From assembly GCA_037954325.1 (NCBI GenBank), contig JBBMNZ010000014.1:15763956-15827955 (forward strand): a stretch of DNA of 64,000 nucleotides, written 5' to 3'. This DNA comes from Fistularia commersonii. Taxonomy: Eukaryota; Chordata; Actinopteri; Syngnathiformes; Fistulariidae. Every line of letters starts with the position of its first letter. The stretch's first letter is position 1. The position numbers and the translations under genes are program-made. The notes beneath the pieces are model-generated. The model did no database searches. It was given only the letters and a program-made list of their open reading frames with translations, and was not told where the DNA came from. Shown piece after piece: positions 20,991 to 32,942 of the stretch.

Positions 20991-23225
20991 AGGTATTGAG
21001 GTAACATCTCAAAAATTGAATTTTCCCTGAATTTGCTATTGCTTCGGGTCTCAAGCTATTTTTTCAGGAACCCCGTTTGGCAATTTGGTGGCGGTTTCCA
21101 AGGATGTTTAAAATCAGTGGCAAGGACTTCCTGGGAAACGTGATTAGCGCCGCTGGTTCAGATTGGTAGGTGACGGGCCGCGGCTCCGTCTCTGGCCAGA
21201 CTCTCAAACATGCACAAGTGCAAAGACAGCTGGCGTGCTGCAAGTGATCGGATTGCGTCGGCGGCCGCAGATAAGATTGTCTCTGGTGCTAATGATCCAG
21301 TCAAGAAAAATAACACCCCTGGACAGGAGAGGAAATGTACCCTAATGGTTTCTTCACCACACTGGTGGGTCCAATCTCCCAGCAGCCCCCTTTCCTTTTT
21401 CACAGATAGTTTCACGCCCAGCGGCCCATCGAAAACATCAAAAAGTCGATGTTGCTTTTATTTGTTTCAGCTCGGCGCTGCATCTAATCATGTTTGTCAT
21501 TTTTGTGCGTAGTTACACAGCTATGATTTTAAAAGCAGGAATTTATATGCCGTCCTATCATAGATTTCTCCTTGTTTCCAATTCCGGGGGCCAGCATTTA
21601 TTTATTGAGCTGAGTGACGATCACAGGGTCGTAAAGAGAAAAACCATCAGTTATAATAATTGTGAACAGCTGAACAGGAAGAAAAGGGCAACACATTTTC
21701 AGTACCTTAAATATTAAGCTTACAGCAGGGGCTGGAAGTCGGTTTCTGCAAAGAGGTTTTCCTTGATCCTGTTCCCTTTCCACTGAGGGCAAGGTGTTTT
21801 GGAAGTGAGACAAAACAAAACTGATTGCATCAACAAACATGTCTTTTAGATTAAAATAAAGAAATATGAAAGTGTTAATTATTACTTGACCAAAAGACGC
21901 ATTGTAGAATTTGACTTTGTGAGTGACATCGTGTGTCAGTGATTTTGTACCTTGGTGTGATGAGATGCTGGTGGTTGGGTAAAACTACCATTGAGCTGTG
22001 CCATAAGTTGCGCGCCCTGCAGGAATGAGGCCAGCTGCTTGTATTTTTCTTGTTTTTATAACATTTTTCCCTGACTCCATCCTTATGTTTCTTGCAGGGA
22101 TCAAATTCTGAGCAACGGAAACAAGCTCACACCTGAAGACAGCTTGGTGACAAGCGCAACAGGCAGCTGGTCAGAAATGTGATTTTGTTTGAAAAAGCTA
22201 AGGTCACCCTTGAATTTGATTTACGGACAAGATTGTCAGTTGACGATTAATTCTATCAGGACAAGTGATTTAAGGTATTGTTTGTTCCTGCTGTGGTATG
22301 TGATTGATATATTTTACACCAAAAAGCAGCTTATCTGCTTATGCCTGCAATTTATCCGTTTCCTCTGCAACTCCGCATTTCATCTTAATTTCTCATATCG
22401 TGATATTTCTGAATATTCTTTTAATTTGCAGAGGTCGGAAGACCCAAAGCTGGGCTGAAATCCTTAAAGCCTGTTTCTATTGAATCTGCTTGAAATGGTG
22501 CCCATACATGTGCGTGTGTGTGTAATCCTTTCAGCGGTAACCCTATGTGATATGGTTTGGTTCTGCATTATTTCGTCATTGCTCATTATTCATTAATAAC
22601 AATTGTGGTTTTGGTTCAGTTTGATGCCTGTAACAATTCAGACTGATTCATATATCCATTGATAGATAGATCATTCTCTGTCTTGATTCATTTCAAAACA
22701 AAGCAATTACCAAACTGTTGCAAGATATTAAACTGAGTTTAGTCGGAGAATATTCGTTCTTTTTATCAGGTCAAATGTGGACTCCAGAAACAAAACAAAA
22801 CAAACAAAAAAAATAAATGCAGAGAAATTATTTAGTCTCCTAATTATCTTTGTGAGATGTCAAGATTTTATTGAATGACATGCATCTTATTCCTCTTTGG
22901 AAAAAATATTTTCAGCTCTTTAACTAGAATTGGACACTGGACGAATTCCAAAGAAGTTAAGTCTAGGTAAACTTTTTGGTGAGAAAGACATAGACTTTGA
23001 CAGACGCATTATGGCATTTATGCCCCGTCCATTGAACAGTTTGTCAGTGAAGATATTCAATTCTCTCCACCCTTTTCGGACTAACCTTTAAAGCATGACC
23101 CACTGCGCTCATGTTAAAATCCCTCAGAAAGAAAAAATGTAAAATATTGGCTTAAAATGAGTGGACACTTGTCTCTTGACAAACTAATCAATACCCAGAG
23201 CCAGCTGCCCCGTTAGGCAGTCTCC
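20991..23225. other. No gene or recognisable element seen
   Basis: Upstream flank of NTSR1. Only short, motif-free frames are present. Confidence 0.5.
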
Positions 23226-23566
23226 ACAGGCTGGAGAGGTGGACTCCCCCTTAGAGAAAGAATGAGAAGTTTGGCCATCCGGGAGGAGCTCAGAGTGGAG
23301 TCGCTGCTCCTCCGCATAGGGAGGAGTCAGATGAGGTGGCTCAAGCATCTCTTGCCTCTCAAAAGGGAGATATTTTGGGCATGTCCATCTAGGAGGAGGC
23401 CCACGATGGAGAGAATATGTCTCTCGGCTGGCCTGGGAACACCTTGGGATCCCCCCAAGAAGATCTGGACCATACGGCTGGGGAGAGGGAAGTCTGGGCC
23501 TCTCTGCTCCAGCTGCTGCCCCCGCGGCCCGATTTCAGATAAATGGAGGAAGATGGATGGATGGCA
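23226..23566 (+). mobile_element. Rex3-type LINE, 3' end only (5'-truncated)
   Basis: It matches the last part of the Rex3 ORF2: a REELRVESLLLRI stretch, the MRWL...H block, the ACPSRRRP motif, and the RLGRGKSG/CPRGPISD end. It finishes in an AGATGGATGGATGG tail, the short tandem 3' end typical of the element. 5' truncation is the usual outcome of target-primed reverse transcription. Confidence 0.8.
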
Positions 23567-24084
23567 TGTATATTTTGTTTTATATTTTCTTTGTTTTTAT
23601 TTCAAATTTGTAAACATGTAAATTGGGTGACATGTAATAGATTGAAGACAATGGTAAAAACAATACCATTCAATTTTTTTTGTGAGCATTTTCAAATTGA
23701 CGATGGAAAAAAAACTCACAAAGGGAGTCACATCGGGTACTGTTCAGGATCCTTCATTGGGAGTTGTACTTCTCTCCATTAACAATTAGTCACAGTTGTT
23801 CTTTCTGCGAGGGCAGTGTTCATATTTATTTCAGAGTCATGCATTAAAGTTCCAGGGTAACACTTCAGACTTTGTAGACACTGATTACATGGCTGTCAGC
23901 CAGTGAATGGGTGTTTGAGTGTCAGGATTCTTTAAAAACCTGTATCCAAACTCATCCATTACTTTCAGTCAGTACTATGTCCCACACTTGAGACAAAGTG
24001 CCTGTTATTATGGTCTTCAATGCAGCCTCACGGCGGCACAGGCTGGTGTGAGGGGTGGGGGGTGAGGGGTGGGGGGTGATTTGA
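23567..24084. other. Spacer; contains a G-quadruplex-type motif
   Basis: No coding signal. A 13-bp unit TGAGGGGTGGGGG is duplicated at about 24049-24077. Confidence 0.6.
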
Positions 24085-25042
24085 GGCCTGATCGCCTGAA
24101 CAACAACCGCAATTGGTATAGATGACCTACAGGTAACCAATGGAAATTGGGTTACTGTAGGTCAAAGAAGGAGAGGAGGAAAGCAGGTTCGGAAGCAGAG
24201 AAAAAAGAGGAAAGGCAAGAGTCTGGGACTGAGAGTAGGGACTTTGAATAGTAGGTGAGAAGGTAGTAGTGGCAGAGAAGTATGTTAGACTGGTGCAGGA
24301 CATAGACTGGTGCAGGACATGTATGCTAGCTGTGAAACAGTGTTGCAGTGTGCTGTCGGGGTAATAGAGAAGTCCAAGGTGGAGGTGGGACTCCATTGGG
24401 GATCAGCTCTGAGCCCCTTCTTGTTTGCAGTGGTGATGGACAAGCTGACAGATGAGGATAGACAGGAATCTCCACGGACTATGACGTTTGCAGATAACGT
24501 TGTGATCTGCAGTGAGAACAGAGAACAGGTCGTGGAAAATCTAGAGAGGTGGAGGTATGCTCTGGAAAAGAGAGGACTGAAAGTTAGTCACGGCAACGCA
24601 GTATATATGTGTGAATGAGAGAGACTAGAGTGGAACGGTGAGGATCAAGAAGATGGAGGATTTCAGGTAGTTGGGGTCAACAATCCAGAGCAACGGAGAA
24701 TGTGGAAAAGAGGTAAAGAGACGTGTTCAAGCAGGTTAGAATAGGTGGAGAAAAGTGTCAGGGGTACTACAATAGAAGACTATAAGCCAGAATGAAAGGA
24801 AAGGCATACAAGACAGTCATGAGACCAGTGATGCTGTATGGCCTAGAAACATTTCCAATGACCAAAAGACAGGAGGCAGAACTAGAGGTTACAGAGATGA
24901 AGATGTGGAGGTTCTCTTTGGGAGTTACTAGGATGGATAGGATCAGGAATGAGTCTATCAGAGGGACAGCTCATGTTAGATGATTCGTTGTGGTAATCCC
25001 TGAAGGGAAAAGCTGAAAGGAGAAGAAGAAGAAGAAGGTTGT
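24085..25042 (+). mobile_element. RTE-A copy with double internal deletion
   Basis: The 5' region (24085-24240) is joined at 24241-24269 first to a small late-endonuclease piece and then directly to RT (24270 on). RT has HWGSALSPFLFAVVMD, but the catalytic motif reads FADN, so the second Asp is lost. The C-terminal piece (about 24790-24980) and a tail ending in (AGA)n at about 25020-25038 follow. A 17-base tandem duplication, AGACTGGTGCAGGACAT, lies at 24286-24320. Confidence 0.85.
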
Positions 25043-25879
25043 TAGTACGGTCTTCATGACGGATGTTGTCTAGAATTCGCAGGCAAACAAGTTATGAAAG
25101 GAAATTGTTAACCTCTTTTCTCCTCTGTTTATGCATGTCCTCAAGATACACTCCTTTTCTTTTCTCCTCTTTTGAACTGAAAGGCAGGGTTGGTCTGACG
25201 GAGCCCCCAACTGCAAGAAGAAAAGTTCACCTGTGTGAGAAATGAAGTTGTGAACAACACTATGAGGGTTTAGAAAATCATAGTGGTGACTCGGACATGA
25301 AAGTATGTCGCACATCAGCCCAGGCACCACTGCTGATGAAGCAGATCGCCTGCAGATACGCACATTGATATTTCTGTTGGTGTCAAAATCCAAAAAAAGA
25401 AAAAACAAAAAGGGAAGAAAAGCTATGACTTCTTTTTAATGCCCAGCAGGCCCCTGGCTGTTGCGTGGCAAAGACCTTATTTGAGTAAGCCCTATAACTG
25501 TCAAGAAAGTTTTTGAGGCTATTAACAGTTTTGAAAACAAATCTTCGATGTGACACAAATAAGAAATGCCACAACTCTAGCAAGTCCTTCTTCAGACCAA
25601 AAGACTGAAGTGGATGTAAAGTGCCAATTCAGAAAGCTCCCCTGGGCACGTTGCTTCATTTCCATATCTCCCTCTCCTGGAAATTGTCTTCAAAGCCCTG
25701 GAATCACACTGGGGCGATAGCATGTGAAAAAATAAGCATGGGAAATGGCAGTGGGACAGAATGCATTTCTCAGGAATGCTCTTGTGCTTTAAATGCCATT
25801 TTTTAACCAAGCATGGTAAAAAAAAGGTTTTGGGTAAAGTAAATAAATATTATTTTGTGAGAAATGGGATAAAATGGCA
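25043..25879. other. No gene or recognisable element seen
   Basis: The open frames (60-112 residues) have no motifs. Confidence 0.5.
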
Positions 25880-28292
25880 TAATGCAACCTCAGGGCAGCA
25901 CGGGCCAGTGTCTCCCTGTGCCATCCTGGAGCCGTGATCAATGCAGAAGGTTGCGTCAGGAAGGGCATCCAGCATAAAACTTTTGCCAAACCAAACATGC
26001 GAATCAATCCTATTAATCTCATACTGGATCAGTTGAGGCCCGGGTTATCAACGACCTCCATTATTACCAATGACCTACAGGGTACCCGTGCATATTGCGC
26101 TACTGTGGGTCTAAGAAGGAAAGGGGGAAGGAGTGTTTGGAAGGAGAGAGAGAAGAGGAAAAGCAAGAGTTGGACTGAGAGAAGGGACTTTGAATAGTAG
26201 GTGAGAAGGTAGTAAGCATAGGATGGTGCTTTGTAGGATGATTGGTGACAAGAAAGATCAAGAGGACAAAGGCACTGCCGAGGACAAAGTGGTGGAAGCT
26301 ACAAAAGGGAGGCATGTTGTATGGTTTTCAGGGAGAAGTTGAAAAAGGCTCTGGGTGGTCAGGGAGAACTTCCAGATGACTGGACAACAACAGCTAATGT
26401 CATCAGGGAGACAGGTAGGGGGGGTACTTGGTGTGTCATCTGGGAGGTGGTGGTGATGGGATGAGGAAGTGCGGGAGTATATACAGAGAAAGTAGTTGGC
26501 AAAGAAGAAGTAGGACACTGAGCGGTCTGAAGAGAACTGACAGGATACCAGGGAGAAACTGCGTAAGGTAAAGTCAGAGGTAGCAAAGGCAAAACATGTA
26601 AGCTCAGTTGGACAGTAAGGAAGGGGAGAATGATCTATACAGATTGGCAAAGCAGTGAGGTAAAGGTGGAAAAGATGTACAGCAGTTCTGGTTGATTAAG
26701 GACAGAGGGAAATGTATTGACAGGTGCTAGAAGAGTGATGGGAAGATGGGAGGAGTACTATGAAGACCTAATGAATGAGAAAAATGAAAGAGAGTCAAGG
26801 TAAGAAGAGGTGACTATAGCAGACAACAAAGTAGCACAAATTAGTAAAAGTGAAGTGAGGAAGGCATTGAAGAGGATGAGGAGTGGAAAAGCAGTTGGTC
26901 TTGATGATATACCTGTGGAGGTATGGAAGTGTCTAGGAGAGGCAGCAATAGTGTTTCTGACTAGATTTCAACAGGATCTTAGAGAGTGAGAAGACGCCTG
27001 TGGAATGGAGACAAAGTGTTATGGTGCACAATTTTAAGAATAAGGGGAATGAGCACGAAATTGTGGCAACTAAAGAGGGATAAAGTTAATGAGCCATACA
27101 ATGACGTTATGGGAAAGAGTAGTGGAAACTAGACTGAGAGCAGGGGTCAGCTTTTTTGAAAAGCAGTATGGCTACAGATGCAGTACTTATCTTGAGAATG
27201 CTAATAGAGAAGTACAGAGAAGGCCAGAGGGAGCTGCATTGTGTTTTTGTAGACTCAGAAAATGCATACGGCAGGGTGCCAAGAGAAGAACTCTGATATT
27301 GCATGACGACGTCTGGAGCGGCAGAGAAGTATGTTAGACTAGTGAAGGATATGTATGCTAGCAGTGAGACAGTGGTGCGGTGTGCTGTAGGGGTAACAGA
27401 GTAGTTCAAGGTGGAGGTGGGACTACAACAGGGATCATTTCTGAGCCCCGTCTTGTTTGTTGTGGTGATGGACAGGCTGACAGATGAGGTTAGACAAGAA
27501 TTTTCATGGGCCATGATGTTTGCAGATGATATTGTGATCTGTAGTGAGAGCAGAAAACAGGTAGAACAGCTTGAGGAAAATCTAGAGAGGTGGGGTATGC
27601 TCTGGAAAAGAAAGGGATGAAAGTTAGTCGCAGGGAGACATAATATATGTGCGTAAATGAGAGGAAACTGGTTGGATCAGTGAGGCAACAGGAATTGGAG
27701 TTCAAGAAGTTGGAGTTTTTTTTGGTATGGCTCAACTGTCCAGAACAGCGGAGAGTGTGGAAAAGAGGTCAAGAGATGGGTTCAAGCAGGTTGAAATGGG
27801 TGGAGAAAAGTGTCAGGGGTGTTAAGTGATAGAAGACTATCAGCCAGAATGAAAGGAAAGGTGTACAAAACAGTGGTGAGACCAGTGATGCTGTACGGCC
27901 TGGAAGCAGTAGTAATGATGAAAAGACAGGAGGCAGAGCTAGAGGTCACAGAGATGCACATGCTAAGGTTTTCTTTGGGAGTGACCAGGATGGATAGGAT
28001 CAGGAATGAGTCCAACAGAGAAACAGCACATGTTAAATGTTTTGGAGAGAAGGACAGAGAAGCCTGACTGAGATGGTTCGGTCATGTACAGAGGAGGGAT
28101 AGTGAATATATTTGTAGACATATGCTGGAATTGGAGCTGCCTAGCAGGAGGTCTAGAGGAAGACCAAAGAGAAGATTTATGGACGTAGTTAGAGAGGATA
28201 TAAAGGTAGTTGGTGTGAGAGAGGAGGATACAGAGAATAGGGTTAGATGGAGAAGGTTGATTTCCTGAGGGGAAAAGCCGAACTGAGGAGAA
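25880..28292 (+). mobile_element. RTE-A copy lacking most of the endonuclease
   Basis: The 5' region (25880-26190) is followed by the same rearranged junction as the copy at 24.1 kb (26187-26215). After it come the linker, a GPDDIP-type RT start (about 26900), the RT core with QQGSFLSPVLF and intact FADD (about 27519-27530), the C-terminal RWFGHVQR block (about 28070) and the PKRRFMDVV block (about 28165-28195). Frameshifts and stops are frequent, and the EN active-site stretch is absent. Confidence 0.88.
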
Positions 28293-29493
28293 TACAGGAT
28301 ACAATGGCATGCACAAAAAAAACCAAACAAATAAAAGGTCAATAAACATAAAGAGCCCCGAGGTAACGTATAAACACAGAGAATCACAATGGAGTATATA
28401 TTGCTCGAAGCGTCAGGCCTGTGGGTGCTTGGGCTGCCAGGAATTTCCTGCAAAGTCCTAAATGGCTGTTGAGCCATCCAGGAAGAGAAACCGGTTTCAA
28501 TGTATGTCCATTTGACGCATCACATTTATTCTTCTTCAACCAGAGGCAGCATGTGGAACCTAAGGCAAGATTGACGATGCTAGTGGCGCCATCCATCCGG
28601 AGGGAGCCATAATTGGGGAAAGAAAAGCTTATATAAAATCAATAACTGAAATGTATATGATTATATAGCGAAACCTATCAAATTATAATCATGATAATTC
28701 TTTCCCAAGGGCAATCCCCCCGTCCAAACGATCGAAGCTGTCTGATGCCCAGAAAAGGGAAGAGAAGAAGAAAAAGAACAGAAGAGGGGCAAAAGAGCAC
28801 ACCGACAGCAGTATATCAGTATATTAAAGATAATGTGATGAAATTATTTAGCTGTGTAGCAGAGTGTATTTAAACTTTTAATCACAGTGAGAGTGCCCAA
28901 TCATTTAATGCTCATACCAAATACTCTATAACTCATACTGCACTTAACTGCTACTTTGCATTCTGGTAGTCAGCATTTCTCTGCAATGACAAGACATTTC
29001 AATCCAAACCAATTTGCATATTAGAACAAATACACTGTATACTGTACATGTATTGTAGGTTTGAGTTAACATCCTGCATCACTTATGTTTTTCATTTTGA
29101 TTCTTCATCCTCCTGCTCTCTTCAGGTATGCTGTTCAAATATAGAAGCCCCACCCTTGGGCCATCTACAAATATACTGATTTAAACATCAAGTGGTCCTA
29201 CCATCCCGTCCACCTAAGGAGAGCCCAGCAATGCTGCATCAGAAATAGAGCTTAACATTCCCTAAACAAAATGAAGGATTACCGTGTCACAATGAGTATT
29301 TTAACACTCTTGGTCAGTGGTGAAAATCTCCTTTTAATTTAATTTTTTAAACACAGTTATTGGCTGTAATTAAACTTGATGCAAAATCACACTTTTAAAC
29401 TAATAGAATGACTTAAGTAAATAAGGCAGAAGTATTTGATATCTTCTTTTGTGTGGTGCCTTATTTTTATTGTATTTCATATGTATTTAATGT
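28293..29493. other. No gene or recognisable element seen
   Basis: AT-rich with short frames only. Confidence 0.5.
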
Positions 29494-29825
29494 AATTGGC
29501 GCGGTGATTACAGGGGTTAGCCCTTTGGCCTCACAGCACGAAGGACCCTGGTTTAATTTCGACAAGGGGACCTTTCTGTGTTTGCATGTTCTCTCTGTGT
29601 CTGTGTGGGTTTCCTCCGGGTTCTCCGGTTTCCTCCAACAGTCCAAAAACAGGTTAGCTGGGAAAATAGTCCCGAGTGAATGATTGTTTGTCTATATATG
29701 TGGCCCTGTGATTGACTGGTGACCAGTCCAGGGTGTACCACACCTCTCTCCCCATGACAGCTGGGAAAGGCTCCAGCATCCCCTGCAACCCTGAGTGCAG
29801 GATAAGTGGTAGCGGATGGATGGAT
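29494..29825 (+). mobile_element. tRNA-headed SINE-like repeat (family S), near full length
   Basis: The head GGTTAGCCCTTTGGCCTCACAG...GGTTTAATTTCGAC resembles a tRNA A box and B box. The body is the fish repeat with GTGGGTTTCCTCC, AGTCCAAAAAC and CAGGGTGTACC blocks, ending TGCAGGATAAGTGG...GGATGGATGG. At least six further copies lie in this window. Confidence 0.75.
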
Positions 29826-30014
29826 ATATTTAATGTCATTTGTTTGGAGATTTTATTTTGAAGTAGTGACAACCTAATATTTTGTGCTGGAAATTTATAA
29901 AGTAAATACATTTTTTATCTTTCTTTCTTTCTTTAGGAGCAGGTGTGCAAGAGGGAGGATGAGATTGAAAGCACTTTTTTGGACCATTAGGGCCTCTTTT
30001 TCGCTCACCTTTTT

Positions 30015-30015
<1 letters not shown>

Positions 30016-30073
<58 letters not shown>

Positions 30074-30232
30074 TATATACATACATATATATAAATATGT
30101 ATATACATACATATATATATACATACACACACACACATATATATATATACATACATATATATAAATATGTATATACATACATATATACATACACACACAC
30201 ACACACATACACATACACATATATATATATAC
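30016..30232. repeat. Compound (TA)n/(CA)n/(CATA)n repeat with a 70-bp tandem duplication
   Basis: Perfect TA (about 30026-30062) is followed by two copies of a 70-base CACA-TATACATA unit: ATAAATATGT recurs at 30091 and 30161. The frames over it (YIYI/HTHT) are artefacts. Confidence 0.95.
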
Positions 30233-30299
30233 CTACTTGTTTTTCTGTCTGACTTTTTTTCATTAGTGAACAACTGATTGCCTCATTGGACCCCCATCT

Positions 30300-31105
30300 C
30301 TCTGGCACGGAGTACAGATAATGCTGCCTGACAGCCCAGTGTTTGCTATGGGAATGATGCTTTCAGGCAGCGAACAGGTGGGACATGAAAATCTGGTGTA
30401 CGCATCCAGAATGGGGTTAGGGTTAGGGTTAGCAAGATGTAGTTGCCTTCCTGAGGTTGTAAGCGCTCATCCACCAGCTCATTGCTAGTGGTGTGGTCAT
30501 TGGTGATACCTTCGTGCAGGTATCCCCTTGTCTGTACCTTCGACATGGATCGCCGTCTCCAGTGTACCCTTGTTCATTCCAAATGGACTGCTGCCAGGAT
30601 CGGCAGCCAGGGGCTCTGGGTGGAAAGTCACCGAGAGGTGGCAGATCGGAGGGGATGGGTAGGGACATGTGGCTTGACCATATCCTGGGGATAAGACGGG
30701 GCTGTCCCATTCACTGCCCAGTAGGCGAGCACCAGGATCTTGAACTTGATGTGGGCGGCTACCAGGAGCCAGTGAAGGGACATAAGAAGGGGAGTTGTGT
30801 GGGAGAACTTGGGATAGTTGAACACCAGGCGGGCTGCCGCTTTCTGAATAAGCTCCAGACACCTGATGGTCACCGCTGGGGCACTGGCAAGGAGGGAGTT
30901 GCAGTAGTCCAGACGAGAGATGACTAGAGCCTGGATGAGTATCTGCGCTGTATCCTCCGTGAGGAATTTGCGAATCTTCCTGATGTTGTAGAGAAGGAAT
31001 CTGCAGGAACGTGCGACTGTTGCGAGAATGACAGTTGGTTGTCTAGGACCACATACAGATTTATCGCAGTTGTGGTTGGCCTTGCTGATGGTGATGGTCA
31101 GGTCT
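30300..31105 (-). mobile_element. LINE C-terminal remnant, L2/Rex1-type (Jockey superfamily)
   Basis: On the minus strand the frame at 30628-30873 and its upstream continuation read ...SRLDYCNSLLA..., IRCLELIQKAAARLVFN, TPLLMSLHWLLV and VLAYWAVNGTAPSY. This is the region after the RT core in many fish LINEs of the L2/CR1 group. The exact clade is not settled. It includes three TTAGGG-type units near the 3' end (30413-30432). Confidence 0.72.
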
Positions 31106-31500
31106 CTATGCGGACAACTTTTCCGCGGGAGAAAGAGCAGTCACCACTGGAAAAATTTGCAGGTGACCTCCAGTGGAGGATTGTGCATGGCACCATAGCC
31201 ACAAACAGATATGGAGCACATTTTGAGCCCCTTTGGCGACGGGGAAGGTTTGTTTCGTTCACACCCTGAAACCCTGTCTTATTTGTGTATTGAATGCCCT
31301 AGGTTGCTACCACTGTTTAGTTTCTTGAAGGGTTTATTTCTTGGTTTGAGGGTTACCTATACTTTCCATTTATTTATTTTTGGTCAAAAGTATTTAAATG
31401 GTAACAGTCAGTTATGGATATCAGTTATGTTGAACTTTTTATGTTAAAATTAGCCATTTGGCTGACCTGTAAAAATAAGGCTTAGAACCAAGGAACTCAC
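31106..31500 (+). mobile_element. L1/Tx1-type LINE ORF2 C-terminal fragment
   Basis: Frames read FPREKEQSPLEKFAGDLQWR, IVHGTIATNRYG and, in another frame, the C-x-ECPRLLPLFSFLKGLF block. These are typical of the C-terminal zinc-knuckle region of Tx1/L1-like fish LINEs. It is broken by a frameshift near 31265 and ends around 31500. Confidence 0.6.
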
Positions 31501-31654
31501 AATCCAGAGAGTTGCTTAAAAGTGGAATTTGATTTATTTTCATTAACAGACAACCTCAGGGATTTAATTCTACTTTGGTGGTAGGAGTCATTTTGTGTTC
31601 TGTTAACAACAACAGGAAGTGGATGTTCACATTTTAAGTCGATCCTCCTGCCAC

Positions 31655-31725
31655 TGCCATTTACACTGCTGTGACAAAGGAATTTCCCCTATGGATGTCA
31701 ATAAAGTCTATCTTAACTTATTAAG
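31655..31725 (+). mobile_element. LINE 3' tail remnant (CAATAAAGT-CTATCTTA type)
   Basis: The sequence CTGTGACAAAGGAATTTCCC, then CAATAAAGTCTATCTTAAC, is the 3' end seen on several fish LINEs/SINEs. Similar tails lie at 42466-42549 and, inverted, 60905-60955. Confidence 0.5.
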
Positions 31726-31867
31726 TTCACCTGAGTATCTTCAAGAATGTATTAAGTCCTTAAATACCATGGTTTGAATAAACTTGATAATAAACTCTTA
31801 AACTTAATCTCTGTCTTTCTTTCTTTTTGCTAAGTTGTTTCTCAAATTAAATATTTTTTTTCTATGT

Positions 31868-32010
31868 GGATTAATTGGAATCTCAGAAACCCCCACAGAC
31901 ACTGGGATAACATATGAACTCCACACAGAGAGGTCCCCTTGTTGGAATCAAACCAGGGTCCTTCATGCTGTGAGGCCCAAAGCACTAACAACTGTGCTAC
32001 CATGCCGCCA
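31868..32010 (-). mobile_element. Family S SINE-like repeat, truncated to its head
   Basis: The minus strand reads the tRNA-like head with GGTTTGATTCC and the first body block, then stops. Confidence 0.65.
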
Positions 32011-32942
32011 ATGTCCAATATATCTTACCATTAAATCTTAGGCCACTAAAGAAACACATTCTTTTTCTCAATTATTTACTTTTAGTGAAATTAAGTTGAT
32101 TTTCCTTTAGTAATTGGACTGCAACTCCAAATAAATAGATGACTGTGATAGTACAGTCATAAGGCTTCAAGTAAAACAATGAATAAATGTTAATTCTGTT
32201 TTTTTGTCTCTCCCTTTTTCTCTACTTTAAAGAAACTATAGCAGGAATATGCTACAGCTTATTCCCTGTGTACCCAGAATTTGCAAATTCACCAATAATA
32301 CTGAAGCATGTTTCAGAAATGGATATTGTCATAACTTGAGGTCCGTTGAATATCAGAATTTGCACAATTACTTCCTGCTAAGATCCAGATCAATAATGAA
32401 GCTAAGAACAGCTGGCTTGATACACAGATATGGGGTATTAAAAAAGTAATGAACAGACACTCTTAACACTGAAGCACCGAGTGATCGTCATAGCAGCCTT
32501 TACATACCCTATTCCATTTACCTCTGCAACAGTAAGTAAGAGAGCTTCTTTTCTTTTAAGTGTGTATTATTCTCAAGTCCCATATTTATAGAATAGTTAA
32601 ATGTTCCTTTAATTATCCCGCAATGGGGAAAATTCAATTCACACAGCCATTCTCCTGTAACCATAGAAACAAAAATTGAACAAGACCAGGTACTGCAGCG
32701 ACAACTAAAGTAGCAGGACTTCATGGCAAGCCTTCACTCCAATGCATTTTTACAAAGAGAGTGAATTACAGGTATGTTACAAGTACTCGGGCCTGTCAGA
32801 TTTTTGTTGAGTTGGTAGTTCTTCATGCAGCTAATTGTAACAAACCTTCTGTTGGTCTGCTAATGTTTGCTATGAAGTCAGTAAAGTACACTAAATCAGT
32901 TTGATGGACTGGTGTCAACATTAAGACCAAACAACAGCGGAG
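32011..32942. other. No gene or recognisable element seen
   Basis: AT-rich; frames under 75 residues without motifs. Confidence 0.5.

Noticed and set aside
29884..30308. Frames of IYIY/HTHT type
   Set aside because: They translate the TA/CA microsatellite.
30413..30432. Chromosome end
   Set aside because: Only three TTAGGG units, with unrelated sequence on both sides.
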